Part shown: in pieces, positions 15,552 to 25,191 of the stretch
How the letters are laid out: each line of letters starts with the position of its first letter
Position numbering within the stretch: position 1 is the stretch's first letter
NCBI GenBank assembly: GCA_004293935.1
Contig: RDZH01000029.1
Coordinates: 1-43,434 of the forward strand
Length of the DNA stretch: 43,434 nt
Origin: Alphaproteobacteria bacterium
GTDB lineage: Bacteria; Pseudomonadota; Alphaproteobacteria; Rickettsiales; UBA998
Direction of reading: 5' to 3'
The notes under the pieces: model-generated
Seen by the model: the letters and a program-made list of their open reading frames with translations, nothing else
Told to the model about the DNA's origin: nothing
The model's database searches: none
Program-made: the position numbers and the translations under genes

Positions 15552-16858
15552 ACCAAGCTGCGCCTCCTCCGCCACCACCTCCTCCTCCGCCACCACCTCC
15601 TCCTCCCCCGCCTCCTCCTTCTGGTGGTGGTGCAGTGCCTCCGCCTCCGCCATTCAATGATCCTACACCGATCACGCCTGATGCGCCCATCTCATCAACT
15701 CCGAATTATGGTGAGCGGTTGCAGCGGGGTGGCACGGCTATTACGGCATCACAAGGTAAGATATTTGTTATTCTTGGTGGCTTCATAGGCTTAGTATTGA
15801 TTATATTCAATCTATTATCATCGGAAAAAGATAAGAATGGGGATGATGACGCGGAAGAACGGACGATTGCCCCTGCCCTCGCCTCTGCTGCTCCGCCAAT
15901 GACCGAGGATGATGTTCCTCCTCCGCCTCCTATGATGCTCGATGAGGAGGAATCTGAGGATATGGATGCTCCCCCTCCCCCTAATGTCGAGATTTTAGGA
16001 GAGGAAAAGCCAGATGATACGTTGCGTAAAGAGCGTATTAAGTCCGACATGATGTCTTATGGCGGTGGCATAACAGGCAATGCTTTTGTTGATGATTCCA
16101 AGATCAAAGAAGAGCAACGTATGCAACAAACGGGTCGCCAAGATCGTAATTTAGAATTCCTCAATAACGCCACTTCAACGGGTGCAGCACCTAAGGAATA
16201 TGCAACACGCATTGACGATATGCACAATACCCTTGCGCAAGGAAAATTGGTTGACGCTGTGCTGGAATCCGCCATTAATACGCAACTTCCCGGTCAAATT
16301 CGCGCCATTGTTAGCCGTGATATTTATGCAGAAGCAGGAACGAACGTATTAATTCCCAAAGGTTCACGCCTTGTGGGTACGTATAATACCAGCTTGTTTC
16401 AAGGGCAAGATCGTGTCTTTATCGTATGGAATCGCGTCATTCGTCCTGATGGCATCGACATCATGATCAATTCTATTGGTGTGGATAATTTAGGTCGTAG
16501 CGGTATTGAAGGGCATATTGATGCACGTTATGCGCAGCTTTTTGCTGCTGCAACGCTGGCAAGTGTGCTTTCCATCGGTGTGGCGGTTGCAGCGGAACAA
16601 ATTGCGGGGGGGGATAATCAAGGAACGACACAGACCGTATCACGCGATGGCACATTCAGTATTACGTCACGTTCTCCTACGCAAGCGGCAGTTGATTCTG
16701 CTGCTCGCATCGGGAATGTGGGCGGAAGCATTACCGAACGCATCATTGATATGCGCCCTAAAGTTACGATTGATCAAGGAACACCGATCAAGGTTTTTGT
16801 CAATCGTGATTTGATTTTCAATGGGCAAGGTGATTCAGCGGTCCGATCAATACCATAA
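15548..16858 (+). CDS. virB10: Type IV secretion protein VirB10 with polyproline N-terminus
   Basis: A 436-residue VirB10/TrbI protein. It starts MNQAA followed by 19 consecutive prolines, encoded partly by an 18-base tandem duplication, then GGG and a second proline run. One transmembrane helix lies at about residues 73-92 (IFVILGGFIGLVLIIFNLL). An acidic proline-rich periplasmic linker follows, then the beta-barrel domain (GQIRAIVSRDIYAEAGTNVLIPKGSRLVG, ARYAQLFAAATLASVLSIGV), whose helices form the outer-membrane pore. VirB10 spans both membranes and transmits energy from the ATPases. The polyproline run is unusually early and may affect translation rate or bind partners. Confidence 0.94.
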   Translation: MNQAAPPPPPPPPPPPPPPPPPPPSGGGAVPPPPPFNDPTPITPDAPISSTPNYGERLQRGGTAITASQGKIFVILGGFIGLVLIIFNLLSSEKDKNGDDDAEERTIAPALASAAPPMTEDDVPPPPPMMLDEEESEDMDAPPPPNVEILGEEKPDDTLRKERIKSDMMSYGGGITGNAFVDDSKIKEEQRMQQTGRQDRNLEFLNNATSTGAAPKEYATRIDDMHNTLAQGKLVDAVLESAINTQLPGQIRAIVSRDIYAEAGTNVLIPKGSRLVGTYNTSLFQGQDRVFIVWNRVIRPDGIDIMINSIGVDNLGRSGIEGHIDARYAQLFAAATLASVLSIGVAVAAEQIAGGDNQGTTQTVSRDGTFSITSRSPTQAAVDSAARIGNVGGSITERIIDMRPKVTIDQGTPIKVFVNRDLIFNGQGDSAVRSIP

Positions 16859-16873
16859 AGTTTTTAGGAGGGA

Positions 16874-17872
16874 GTGGTGAATACGCAGAATCAAAATTTT
16901 ACGGCACTGAACACGTTTCTTCGTCCCTTAGAAGAACTGTTTAAGCAAGATGGTATTACTGAGATTTCTATTAACACTCCGGGAGAGGCATGGATTGAAA
17001 TCTATGGTGAAATGGAATATCGCCCCCTACCCGAATTCACGCTCAATCACCTTATGTCCCTTGGGCGTTTGGTGGCGCAATCCACCGAGCAGATGGTCAG
17101 TGAAGAAAAGCCTTTGCTTTCTGCCACGCTCCCTGCGGGTTTTCGTATTCAGGTTGTCTTTCCTCCTGCATGTCAGGCGGGAACGGTGTGTATGTCGATT
17201 CGTAAGCAAACGGTCTTGAACTTTGATCTTGAGCAATATGAAGCCATTGGTGCATTTCAAAATACGATGGTGAAGCGTGAACTCAATAAGCATGATCTTG
17301 AACTACGCAAACTTCTTGATGAGGGGGCAATTCGTGAATTTATCACCAAAGCAGTACTCTACAAGAAAAACATCATCATTAGTGGCGGTACATCAACGGG
17401 TAAAACCACCTTTCTTAATGCCGTATTGAAAAAAATCCCGCATGAACAACGCGTTATCACCTGTGAGGATGCACGCGAATTAGATTTAACGCATCTCCCT
17501 AATAAGGTGCATCTTCTTGCCTCACGCGGTGGGCAAGGTCGCGCCAAAGTCACGATGACGGATCTGATTGAGGCATGTTTACGCCTACGCCCCGATCGCA
17601 TTATGGTGGGAGAGATTCGTGGTGCGGAAGCATTTTCCTATCTGCGCGCCATCAATACGGGGCATCCGGGTTCTATCACGACCATCCACGCGGATGATCC
17701 TCGCTTAGCATTTGAACAGCTTATTTTGATGGTGATGCAAGCAGGGCTAGGGATTACGCGTGAGCAAATGCGTGAATATGTAGAAGCGATTGTGGATGTC
17801 GTGGTGCAGCTCAAACGTGGCGAAAAGGGCAAGCGTTATGTATCCGAGGTATTTTTTAGGGAGCGTCATTAG
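16874..17872 (+). CDS. virB11: Type IV secretion ATPase VirB11
   Basis: A 332-residue hexameric traffic ATPase. Walker A GGTSTGKT is at about residues 171-178, followed by the Asp box (TCEDARELDL), Walker B region (RPDRIMVGEIRG) and the His box (GHPGSITTIHAD). Starts are two adjacent GTG codons (16874 or 16877) behind AGGAGG. It acts at the inner membrane with VirD4 to move substrate. It follows virB10 after 15 bases and precedes virD4 by 7 bases. Confidence 0.95.
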   Translation: MVNTQNQNFTALNTFLRPLEELFKQDGITEISINTPGEAWIEIYGEMEYRPLPEFTLNHLMSLGRLVAQSTEQMVSEEKPLLSATLPAGFRIQVVFPPACQAGTVCMSIRKQTVLNFDLEQYEAIGAFQNTMVKRELNKHDLELRKLLDEGAIREFITKAVLYKKNIIISGGTSTGKTTFLNAVLKKIPHEQRVITCEDARELDLTHLPNKVHLLASRGGQGRAKVTMTDLIEACLRLRPDRIMVGEIRGAEAFSYLRAINTGHPGSITTIHADDPRLAFEQLILMVMQAGLGITREQMREYVEAIVDVVVQLKRGEKGKRYVSEVFFRERH

Positions 17873-17879
17873 GTAGCAT

Positions 17880-19685
17880 ATGTCGAGCAAAACAAATCGT
17901 GAATTATGGAACTTTCTGATTGTCACAACCATCGTGTTGGTTATTTTGGGGATTCCTTTTTATCTTGGTATGACGGTTTCCGTGGTTCAACAATATGGCT
18001 TTGCCTATTGGAAGCTGATGATGAAACCAAGCCATCTCTGGTACTATTTTCATAGACTTTTTATTTACGCATGGCAAAATGTTGAGGTATTAGCCCCATC
18101 TAAATCTTTACCTATTCTTCTTCCTCCCGCCATTGGGAGTGCCTTCTCTTTGTTCACCTTATTCTTGGCACGTGCGCCATTGATTGATTTCCGTCCGTTT
18201 CAAGCACCTGAAAGCATCCACGGGGATGCCCATTGGGCGACAGAATCCGATATTCGTCGTGCAAAATTACGCGCTAAAAAAGGCGTGCTTATGGGACGAA
18301 CGGGCAAAGCGAACTATCTGATTGCCGATGATTTCCAGCATATTTTGCTCTTTGCACCGACAGGATCGGGTAAGGGTGTGGGGTTTGTAATTCCCAACCT
18401 TTTATTCTGGGATCAATCCGTGGTGGTGCATGATATTAAGTTAGAAAACTATGAATTATCAAGCGGTTATCGTACGCACGTGCTTGGACAAAATTGCTAC
18501 ACATGGAACCCTGCCGATCCCAATGGGGTGACACACTGCTATAATCCGCTCGACTTTATTTCAGATAAACCGGGGCAGATGGTGGATGATTGCCAAAAGA
18601 TTTGCAGTTTGATTTTGCCTGAACAAGAATTTTGGCAAAACGAAGCACGCTCACTCATGTTGGGGGTCATGCTTTATCTGTGCGCCGTGCCAGAAAAAGT
18701 TACCTCCTTTGGTGAGATTGTACGCACCATGCGCTCCGATGACGTCGTCTATAACCTTGCCGTGGTCTTGGATACGATAGGCGGACGCATTCACCCTGTA
18801 TGCTACATGAACCTTGCATCCTTTTTGCAAAAAGCTGACAAAGAACGATCCGGTTGTATCTCCACCCTCAACTCAGGTTTGGAATTATGGTCGAACCCGT
18901 TGATTGATACCGCCACCGCTAGTAGTGATTTCAGTGTCGCGGAGTTTAAGAAAAAAGCCGTCACCGTCTTTGTGGGGGTAACACCAGACAACTTGCAACG
19001 TTTAGAACCCTTGTTGAAAATCTTCTACCAACAAGCAACCGACTTCTTAACCCGTCACATGCCTAAGCCTGATGAAAAAATCGGCGTGATGTTCATGCTT
19101 GATGAGTTTCCCTCACTTGGGGAAATGCCACAATTCCAAGTGGGTATTGCTTATTTTCGTGGATTTCGTGTCAAATTATTCTTGATTGTACAAGATACGC
19201 AGCAGCTTAAAGGTATTTATGAAGAAGCAGGGATGAACTCATTTCTTTCCAACTCTTATTATCGTATTACCTATTCTGCCAACAACATTGAAACAGCCAA
19301 CATGATCTCGCAAATGATCGGGAACAAAACCGTGGTACAAGAATCGCGATCAACTCCTGCCTTTATCGATTTCAATCCGGGGTCACGCTCGAAGCAGATT
19401 TCTGAAACACAACGTGCCTTATTATTACCGCAAGAAGTAATTTCCCTGCCACGCGATGATCAAATTATCCTTATCGAATCGTTCTCGCCCGTGCGCTGTA
19501 AGAAAATCTTCTATTACAAGGACCCGTTCTTCACCAAGAAATTGCTCGATAAAACGCCTTTGCCTATTCAAGAACCGTATGATCCGAATAATCCAGCAGG
19601 TCCAAAAAAGCTCCCGCTTGAAAAACCACCAGAGGTTGATCCGAATGCCGCTGTTGAAGCGAAACGCACTGTAGCCAATACATAG
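17880..19685 (+). CDS. virD4: Type IV coupling protein VirD4
   Basis: A 601-residue T4SS coupling ATPase (TraG/VirD4). N-terminal membrane segments (residues about 11-35 and 72-97) precede the motor domain. Walker A PTGSGKG is at about 160-166, and Walker B LDEFPSLGEMP starts at about 407. The C-terminal tail (about 560-601) is rich in Pro and Lys. It selects substrates and delivers them to the channel. The presence of VirD4 together with VirB8-B11, and the absence of relaxase genes here, fits the protein-exporting system of Rickettsiales-like bacteria rather than a conjugation module. Confidence 0.95.
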   Translation: MSSKTNRELWNFLIVTTIVLVILGIPFYLGMTVSVVQQYGFAYWKLMMKPSHLWYYFHRLFIYAWQNVEVLAPSKSLPILLPPAIGSAFSLFTLFLARAPLIDFRPFQAPESIHGDAHWATESDIRRAKLRAKKGVLMGRTGKANYLIADDFQHILLFAPTGSGKGVGFVIPNLLFWDQSVVVHDIKLENYELSSGYRTHVLGQNCYTWNPADPNGVTHCYNPLDFISDKPGQMVDDCQKICSLILPEQEFWQNEARSLMLGVMLYLCAVPEKVTSFGEIVRTMRSDDVVYNLAVVLDTIGGRIHPVCYMNLASFLQKADKERSGCISTLNSGLELWSNPLIDTATASSDFSVAEFKKKAVTVFVGVTPDNLQRLEPLLKIFYQQATDFLTRHMPKPDEKIGVMFMLDEFPSLGEMPQFQVGIAYFRGFRVKLFLIVQDTQQLKGIYEEAGMNSFLSNSYYRITYSANNIETANMISQMIGNKTVVQESRSTPAFIDFNPGSRSKQISETQRALLLPQEVISLPRDDQIILIESFSPVRCKKIFYYKDPFFTKKLLDKTPLPIQEPYDPNNPAGPKKLPLEKPPEVDPNAAVEAKRTVANT

Positions 19686-19722
19686 ATTGCATTGTTTGTA
19701 CAATCACGCTATACGTAAAGGC

Positions 19723-20427
19723 ATGACACACCATCCGAAACTTTATATTATCTCCCCTCCTCACATAGATGATGATGCCTTATTTGCGCGCCATCTCACA
19801 GAAATATTTGAGGTAGGGGGGGACTATGTCGGCGCGTTCCAGCTCCGCCTCAAGGAAAAAGGCACAGCAGAGGCATCAAATCGACTCACGGATCATGCGG
19901 CATCCTATGAACGCACCAGCCAGATGGTCGATTTATTAATGCCCATCTGCCATAATGCAGGGATTGCTTTGATTCTAAACGATGATGCAGCCCTCGCCCA
20001 TAAGCTCGGCGTGGATGGCGTGCATCTTGGGCAAGAAGATGGCACAGTGGAGCAAGCACGCGCACTGCTTGGGGCAGATAAAATCATCGGTGCGACGTGC
20101 CATGCCTCACGTCATTTAGCGATGATCGCAGGGGAACATGGGGCGGATTATGTCGCATTTGGGGCATTTTACCCCACCACATCCAAAACGCAGCGTGCGC
20201 TTGATCATTGGGGTACACCTGACACAGAACTTTTATCATGGTGGACTCATTATACTACCGTACCATGCGTTGCTATTGGTGGCATCACGCCTGAAAACGC
20301 GCCCCCTTTGCTTGAAACAGGCGTGGATATGATCGCGGTGATCTCCTCCTTATGGCATCATAAAGACGGAGCTACCGCAGGGATGCGCGCTTTTGCGCAG
20401 GTACTTAGCACCTATGAGGTTGCCTAA
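19723..20427 (+). CDS. thiE: Thiamine phosphate synthase-like protein
   Basis: A 234-residue TIM-barrel protein of the ThiE/TenI superfamily: FQLRLKEKG is the phosphate- and substrate-binding start. LILNDDAALAHKLGVDGVHLGQEDG carries the typical N-D-D and H-L-G-Q-E/D residues, and GADYVAFGAFYPTTSK and AIGGITPENAPPLLETGVDMIAVISS complete the pattern. ThiE joins the thiazole and pyrimidine phosphates to give thiamine phosphate; TenI-like paralogues do other steps, but the conserved residues favour ThiE. The start at 19723 is preferred over 19687. It begins 37 bases after virD4 and overlaps the next gene, so it may be read from the T4SS operon. No other thi gene is present. Confidence 0.85.
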   Translation: MTHHPKLYIISPPHIDDDALFARHLTEIFEVGGDYVGAFQLRLKEKGTAEASNRLTDHAASYERTSQMVDLLMPICHNAGIALILNDDAALAHKLGVDGVHLGQEDGTVEQARALLGADKIIGATCHASRHLAMIAGEHGADYVAFGAFYPTTSKTQRALDHWGTPDTELLSWWTHYTTVPCVAIGGITPENAPPLLETGVDMIAVISSLWHHKDGATAGMRAFAQVLSTYEVA

Positions 20428-21206
20428 TGCCTCTACCTAATGCGCATGTGCTATGCATCAAATGGGGAACGAAATATCGCGCTCATGATGTCAATCGACT
20501 CTATCATATGGTGATGCGCAATGTGCAGCAATGGTCGGTACAATTTCATTGCTTCACCGATGATTACGCAGGCTTAGATGCAGCGATTATCACCCATCCC
20601 TTGCCCGAGATTCATGTTGCTGACCAAAATGATATAAAATATGTCTATCGCAAAGAAGTTGGCTTGTGCGATGATGATTTAGGTGGATTGCGTGGGCAAC
20701 GCGTCATGTTTTTAGATTTAGATGTGGTGGTAACGGACTCCCTCGATCCTTTTTTTGCTTATCCGCACGGTGATGAATTCATCATCATCAAAGATTGGAA
20801 CACGCGTGGCAACCATGTGGGGCAAGCAAGCTGCTATTCATGGGTGGTAGGTACGCTTGGATTCATCAAAGCTGATTTTGAATCACGCCCCAAAGAGGTG
20901 GTTGCGCAATATTTCACCGCCAGCCAAGAATATCTCTCCGCTCACGTGATTGCACGCTATGGCGCGCTACGCTTTTGGGAAGAATCATGGTGTCGTAGTT
21001 TCAAGCAACATGCATTGCCTGTATGGTATAGGCGCGCTTTCACAACACCAAAACTTCCTGAGGGTACGCGTATTCTTGCCTTTCATGGCGATCCAAAGAT
21101 GGAAGATGCTCTTGTGGGGCGATGGTCATCAAAGCCCGTACCATTCTTCAAACGCTTCTATAAAACCATTCGTCCGTCACCTTGGCTTGCGGACTATGAC
21201 ATATAA
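20427..21206 (+). CDS. Glycosyltransferase-like protein
   Basis: A 259-residue cytoplasmic protein with GT-A-like features. Residues about 90-105 (GLRGQRVMFLDLDVVVTDSL) hold a D-x-D motif (DLD) that in such enzymes binds the nucleotide-sugar metal. C-terminal RILAFHGDPKM resembles the final histidine block of GT8-like or capsular sugar transferases. No transmembrane segment is evident. The ATG overlaps the thiE stop by one base. It could decorate lipopolysaccharide or another surface glycan, but acceptor and sugar are unknown. Confidence 0.65.
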   Translation: MPLPNAHVLCIKWGTKYRAHDVNRLYHMVMRNVQQWSVQFHCFTDDYAGLDAAIITHPLPEIHVADQNDIKYVYRKEVGLCDDDLGGLRGQRVMFLDLDVVVTDSLDPFFAYPHGDEFIIIKDWNTRGNHVGQASCYSWVVGTLGFIKADFESRPKEVVAQYFTASQEYLSAHVIARYGALRFWEESWCRSFKQHALPVWYRRAFTTPKLPEGTRILAFHGDPKMEDALVGRWSSKPVPFFKRFYKTIRPSPWLADYDI

Positions 21207-21387
21207 ACTTGAGTTTTGAATAAGAAAAATCATATACAATACTGCGTCGATAATAAAGATATTATCTAAAATTCAGGTTACATAACAGCACCATTTTATG
21301 ATCATGTGCAACGCGTGACAAACATTTCACTCGTATTTTCATGCACATTATGCTTACTATAAAGCGCAATTTTTAGAGGCACTTATT

Positions 21388-22233
21388 ATGACATTACGCA
21401 TCCTACTTTCTACTTTATCCTTGGTAGCACTTTCCACTTCAAGCGTTTGGGCGCGTAATAGTCAAATCCTTGATTATAGCAAAGAAGCGTCCGCTAATCG
21501 TGAACAAGCATCTGATTGGTCTGGCTTTGTCGCGGCAGGTGCAATCTATCTTCCTGAATATGACGGATCGGAAGAATATCAAGCCATTCCTGCCCTTGCT
21601 GGACAAGTGAATAAAGGCAATTATTATCTTGCGTTGCGTGGTCTGCAAGCGATGGCAAATGTGGTGGATTCATCACAATTCAATGCTGGTCCTATGCTGC
21701 AATTCCGTTTTGGTCGTGATGGCGAAGGCATTGATAATGCCGCTATTGCTGCCTTACGTCCTGTGGATGATGCCGTAGAATTTGGTGGTTTTGCAAGCTG
21801 GATTGAACGCGGATTATGGCATCAAGGTGATAATCTTGAACTTACTGCGGAATTACTTCAAGATGTGGCGAATGGTCATGGTGGCTATTTAGGAGAAGTG
21901 GGGGCAACCTATTTCACCCCTGTGACACAACGCTTACGTTATTCTGTCAATGGCTTCTTAAATTATCAAAGCCAAGATTATATGGATAGTTATTTCACGG
22001 TTGATGCTGACAATGCGGCGCGATCAGGAATGCGCACGCATGATGCACAAGCAGGGTTCAACAGTTTTAGCATTGGCAATCAGTTATTTTATTCATTCGA
22101 TGCGAATTGGGGATTGATGGGCTTAGTGAATTATACGCGCTTTATCGCAGATGCAGCAAGCAGCCCCATTATTGAAGATAATGGCACACCCGATCAATTT
22201 CTCTCTGTGCTAGCGGTGACCTATCGTTTTTAG
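21388..22233 (+). CDS. MipA/OmpV-family outer membrane protein
   Basis: A 281-residue outer-membrane barrel protein. A signal peptide (MTLRILLSTLSLVALSTSS ... VWA-RN) precedes the MipA/OmpV pattern: GAIYLPEYDGSEEYQAIPAL near the N-terminus, a glycine-rich centre, LRYSVNGFLNYQSQDYMDSYF, and a C-terminal strand ending in Phe (FLSVLAVTYRF). Family members are scaffolding proteins or porin-like proteins of the outer membrane. It stands alone after a 181-base gap with its own promoter region. Confidence 0.88.
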   Translation: MTLRILLSTLSLVALSTSSVWARNSQILDYSKEASANREQASDWSGFVAAGAIYLPEYDGSEEYQAIPALAGQVNKGNYYLALRGLQAMANVVDSSQFNAGPMLQFRFGRDGEGIDNAAIAALRPVDDAVEFGGFASWIERGLWHQGDNLELTAELLQDVANGHGGYLGEVGATYFTPVTQRLRYSVNGFLNYQSQDYMDSYFTVDADNAARSGMRTHDAQAGFNSFSIGNQLFYSFDANWGLMGLVNYTRFIADAASSPIIEDNGTPDQFLSVLAVTYRF

Positions 22234-22248
22234 CAGGATAGAACGATT

Positions 22249-24507
22249 TTGCAGGATGACATCACGCACAATTCTGCTATAGTGCCATCCATGCACACAG
22301 AATCCTATAACAATCTTAACCCAACTGTTCCATCCTATGCTGAGGGCTTGAACCCCATGCAAATGCACGCTGTCATGACAACCGAAGGCGGGGTGTTGGT
22401 GCTTGCAGGGGCGGGCACGGGAAAAACGAAAGCACTCACTGCACGTATCGCGCACATTATCGCCACGAAGCGTGCATATCCTTCAGAAGTTTTGGCAGTG
22501 ACATTCACCAACAAAGCTGCACGGGAAATCACCCACCGCGTTGAAGCATTGCTGCATCCTGAAGGGATAGCAGAAGGCACGAAAGGACGCACAGCAGGGA
22601 TGTGGCTCGGTACGTTCCATTCCATCGCAGCACGCATCTTGCGACGTGATGGTGCATCCATCGGCTTTGATAGTAATTTCACCATCCTTGATGCGGATGA
22701 TCAGTTGCGCTTACTCAAAAGTTTGATGGTTGATTTAGGGATTGATGGCAAAAAATTTGCTCCAAAAATGATGATGGGCATCATTCAATCATGGAAAGAT
22801 CAAGCCCTGCCACCACATAGCGTCACGCAAGAAAGCCTAACAAGTGATTATACGCGCAAGGCTTTTTCACTCTATGAAGTCTATCAAAAACGGCTTAAAG
22901 CACTGAATGCAATGGATTTTGGTGATTTATTGCTGCATAATCTCACCGTTTTTCAACGATTCCCTGATATTGCACAGCATTATGCCCATAAATTCCGCTA
23001 TATTCTGGTGGATGAATATCAAGATACCAACATCGCACAATATGTGTGGTTGCGTTTGCTCGCGCTTGGGCATCATAATATATGCTGCGTAGGTGATGAT
23101 GATCAATCCATTTACGGATGGCGCGGTGCAGAAGTCGGAAATATCCTCAAATTTGAACAAGATTTTCCGAACTCAACCGTCATTCGCTTAGAGCAGAATT
23201 ATCGCTCCACCCAACATATTCTTGGTGCAGCGTCTGCGTTAATTGCCCATAATGAAGCGCGCCATAAAAAAACGCTCTGGACAGAACGGGATGGCGGGGA
23301 ACAGATTCGTGTATGTTCGCTCTATGATGATGGCGAAGAAGCGCGTTTTGTTGGCGAAGAAATTGAAGCGGCACAACGGGAGGGCATTTCACTCAATCAC
23401 ATTGCGATCTTGGTGCGTGCAGGCTTCCAAACGCGTGCCTTTGAAGAACGCTTCCTTACCGCCGCGATTCCTTACCGCATTATTGGGGGCTTGCGCTTCT
23501 ATGAACGCCTAGAAATTCGTGATGCCATCGCCTATATGCGGGTGGTGATAGAACCACGTGATGATTTGGCGTTTGAACGGATTATGAATACGCCCAAAAG
23601 AGGCATTGGCAAAAGCACGGTCGAAACATTATACCATACGGCACGCGAGCAAAATATCTCATTATTTGAGGCATCGCGTATCTTGTGTCGCAATCATATC
23701 ATAAAGGGGAAAGCAGGGCAGCAATTAGCCTATCTGATTGGGCAGCGCGATGGCTGGTTTGAGCAATCCAAAAATCTTACACCCGCTGCACTTTGTGAGC
23801 TAATTCTTGAGGAATCGGGCTATATGGAAATGTGGCGCGTTGAAGCGAGCGTTGAAGCGAATGGACGTTTAGAAAATATCAAGGAATTATTTCGCGCTTT
23901 GCAAGATTTTTCAACTCTTACCGATTTTATTGAACATGTCGGGTTGGTGATGGAACGTGAAGTTGCCGCCGATGATCAGATGGTCAGCGTCATGTCCCTA
24001 CATTCCGCGAAAGGGTTAGAATTTGATGTGGTGTTCTGCACGGGCTGGGAAGAAGGATTATTCCCGCATCAACGCGCCCTTGATGAACAAGGCGGAGTGG
24101 GATTAGAAGAAGAACGACGGCTTGCTTATGTTGGCATCACACGGGCAAAAAGACGGCTCTATATCAGCCATGCATCACGCAGGCGCATGTATAATCAATG
24201 GCAAGATTGCGTCCCTTCCCGCTTTTTGCAAGAATTACCTATCGAACATATTGAGAGTCATGATCAGCATAGCGGCAGGCATCAGCAACGCGCCACCAGC
24301 CCAAGCCTCTTTCAGCGTGGTATTGATAAGGTATTCCAAGAGAATGTACGCGCTCCTGCCCCTGCCAAAAGTGCCTATGCGCGGGTGTTCCATCCCTCCT
24401 TTGGCTATGGCAAAGTGATGGGGCAATCGGGTGATCATCTTGATATTATCTTTGAAGGCGCAGGGCGTAAAAAGCTCAAAGCCGATTATGTGTCCATGGT
24501 GGAATGA
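22249..24507 (+). CDS. UvrD/PcrA-type DNA helicase
   Basis: A 752-residue SF1A 3'-5' helicase. Walker A AGAGTGKT at residues 53-60; DEYQDTN from about 255; QSIYGWRGA from about 285; RLEQNYRS motif IV; and MSLHSAKGLEFDVVF plus YVGITRAKRRLYI (motifs V and VI). The C-terminal 80 residues end in a Tudor-like PcrA/UvrD tail (VFHPSFGYGKVMGQSGDHLDIIF). It works in nucleotide excision and mismatch repair and removes RecA or stalled polymerase. The first codon is TTG at 22249; an ATG at 22291 (15 codons in) is the alternative start. Confidence 0.94.
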   Translation: MQDDITHNSAIVPSMHTESYNNLNPTVPSYAEGLNPMQMHAVMTTEGGVLVLAGAGTGKTKALTARIAHIIATKRAYPSEVLAVTFTNKAAREITHRVEALLHPEGIAEGTKGRTAGMWLGTFHSIAARILRRDGASIGFDSNFTILDADDQLRLLKSLMVDLGIDGKKFAPKMMMGIIQSWKDQALPPHSVTQESLTSDYTRKAFSLYEVYQKRLKALNAMDFGDLLLHNLTVFQRFPDIAQHYAHKFRYILVDEYQDTNIAQYVWLRLLALGHHNICCVGDDDQSIYGWRGAEVGNILKFEQDFPNSTVIRLEQNYRSTQHILGAASALIAHNEARHKKTLWTERDGGEQIRVCSLYDDGEEARFVGEEIEAAQREGISLNHIAILVRAGFQTRAFEERFLTAAIPYRIIGGLRFYERLEIRDAIAYMRVVIEPRDDLAFERIMNTPKRGIGKSTVETLYHTAREQNISLFEASRILCRNHIIKGKAGQQLAYLIGQRDGWFEQSKNLTPAALCELILEESGYMEMWRVEASVEANGRLENIKELFRALQDFSTLTDFIEHVGLVMEREVAADDQMVSVMSLHSAKGLEFDVVFCTGWEEGLFPHQRALDEQGGVGLEEERRLAYVGITRAKRRLYISHASRRRMYNQWQDCVPSRFLQELPIEHIESHDQHSGRHQQRATSPSLFQRGIDKVFQENVRAPAPAKSAYARVFHPSFGYGKVMGQSGDHLDIIFEGAGRKKLKADYVSMVE

Positions 24508-24598
24508 CATATGCATTTTCAGGATGCCCCCTTCCTAATTCCCAAAAATTGGAACAAGATTTATTGCAAAACTCAGTAGGGCATGGTACAATGAATGT

Positions 24599-24850
24599 AT
24601 GATGGTAGAAGAAAAAGAAAATGTTCACGATGCATTGGTTTTGCCAGAAAATGCGGTGGCTAAATTTTGTACGCACACGCATTTAGAGGCACTGAACCAG
24701 CACAATGTATTGCTGACTTTGTGCCATAAGATGGGAGAGCAGAGCATCGTTATTTCCAGAGTCGCTATTGATATGGAGCATGTAAAAAATCTTGTACGTT
24801 CACTGAATCAGTTTCTTGATGATGCAGAAAAAAAAGATGGAGGAAATTAA
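24599..24850 (+). CDS. Small hypothetical protein, first of a trio
   Basis: An 83-residue cytoplasmic protein without recognised domain. The middle (LEALNQHNVLLTLCHKMGEQSIVISRVAIDMEHVKNLVRSLNQFLDD) looks like a compact alpha/beta fold. ATG codons at 24599 and 24602 are both possible. It is followed after 2 bases by the next small gene, whose ribosome site GGAGG lies inside its last codons, so they form an operon. Confidence 0.6.
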   Translation: MMVEEKENVHDALVLPENAVAKFCTHTHLEALNQHNVLLTLCHKMGEQSIVISRVAIDMEHVKNLVRSLNQFLDDAEKKDGGN

Positions 24851-24852
24851 CC

Positions 24853-25191
24853 ATGAGGTACAGTAATGTATCGAGCGCACCTAGTGCGCGCACAGAGATG
24901 ATGCATTTGCCAATGAGTATGTCATCTGGAATCACGGAGCATGGCGTATTTTATACTGATACTGTATCAGGATTACAAGAGCCAAAGTTGCATAAACATC
25001 AATCCATTGAACATAATGCCTCCCCTATGATTCCTGCAAGTGTGATTGCGGCAATTTTTCACATCGAGCTTCATCCGCACTTAACGCCAGAAGAAATAAA
25101 GCAGAAATTCCACGCAACAGGATATGAATATGCCGATGCATTGGCAAAATATTATATAGATAAGTTTAGCCAAGAACAGAAGGCTGGATGA
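24853..25191 (+). CDS. Small hypothetical protein, second of a trio
   Basis: A 112-residue protein of unknown function. The first 55 residues are low-complexity and Ser/Met-rich. The C-terminal half (SPMIPASVIAAIFHIELHPH ... EEIKQKFHATGYEYADALAKYYIDKF) looks like a small helical domain. GGAGG precedes the ATG, and its stop overlaps the start of the third gene (ATGATAG). Confidence 0.6.
   Translation: MRYSNVSSAPSARTEMMHLPMSMSSGITEHGVFYTDTVSGLQEPKLHKHQSIEHNASPMIPASVIAAIFHIELHPHLTPEEIKQKFHATGYEYADALAKYYIDKFSQEQKAG

Noticed and set aside
15484-15690. Minus-strand glycine-rich ORF
   Set aside because: It is simply the complement of the VirB10 polyproline codons.
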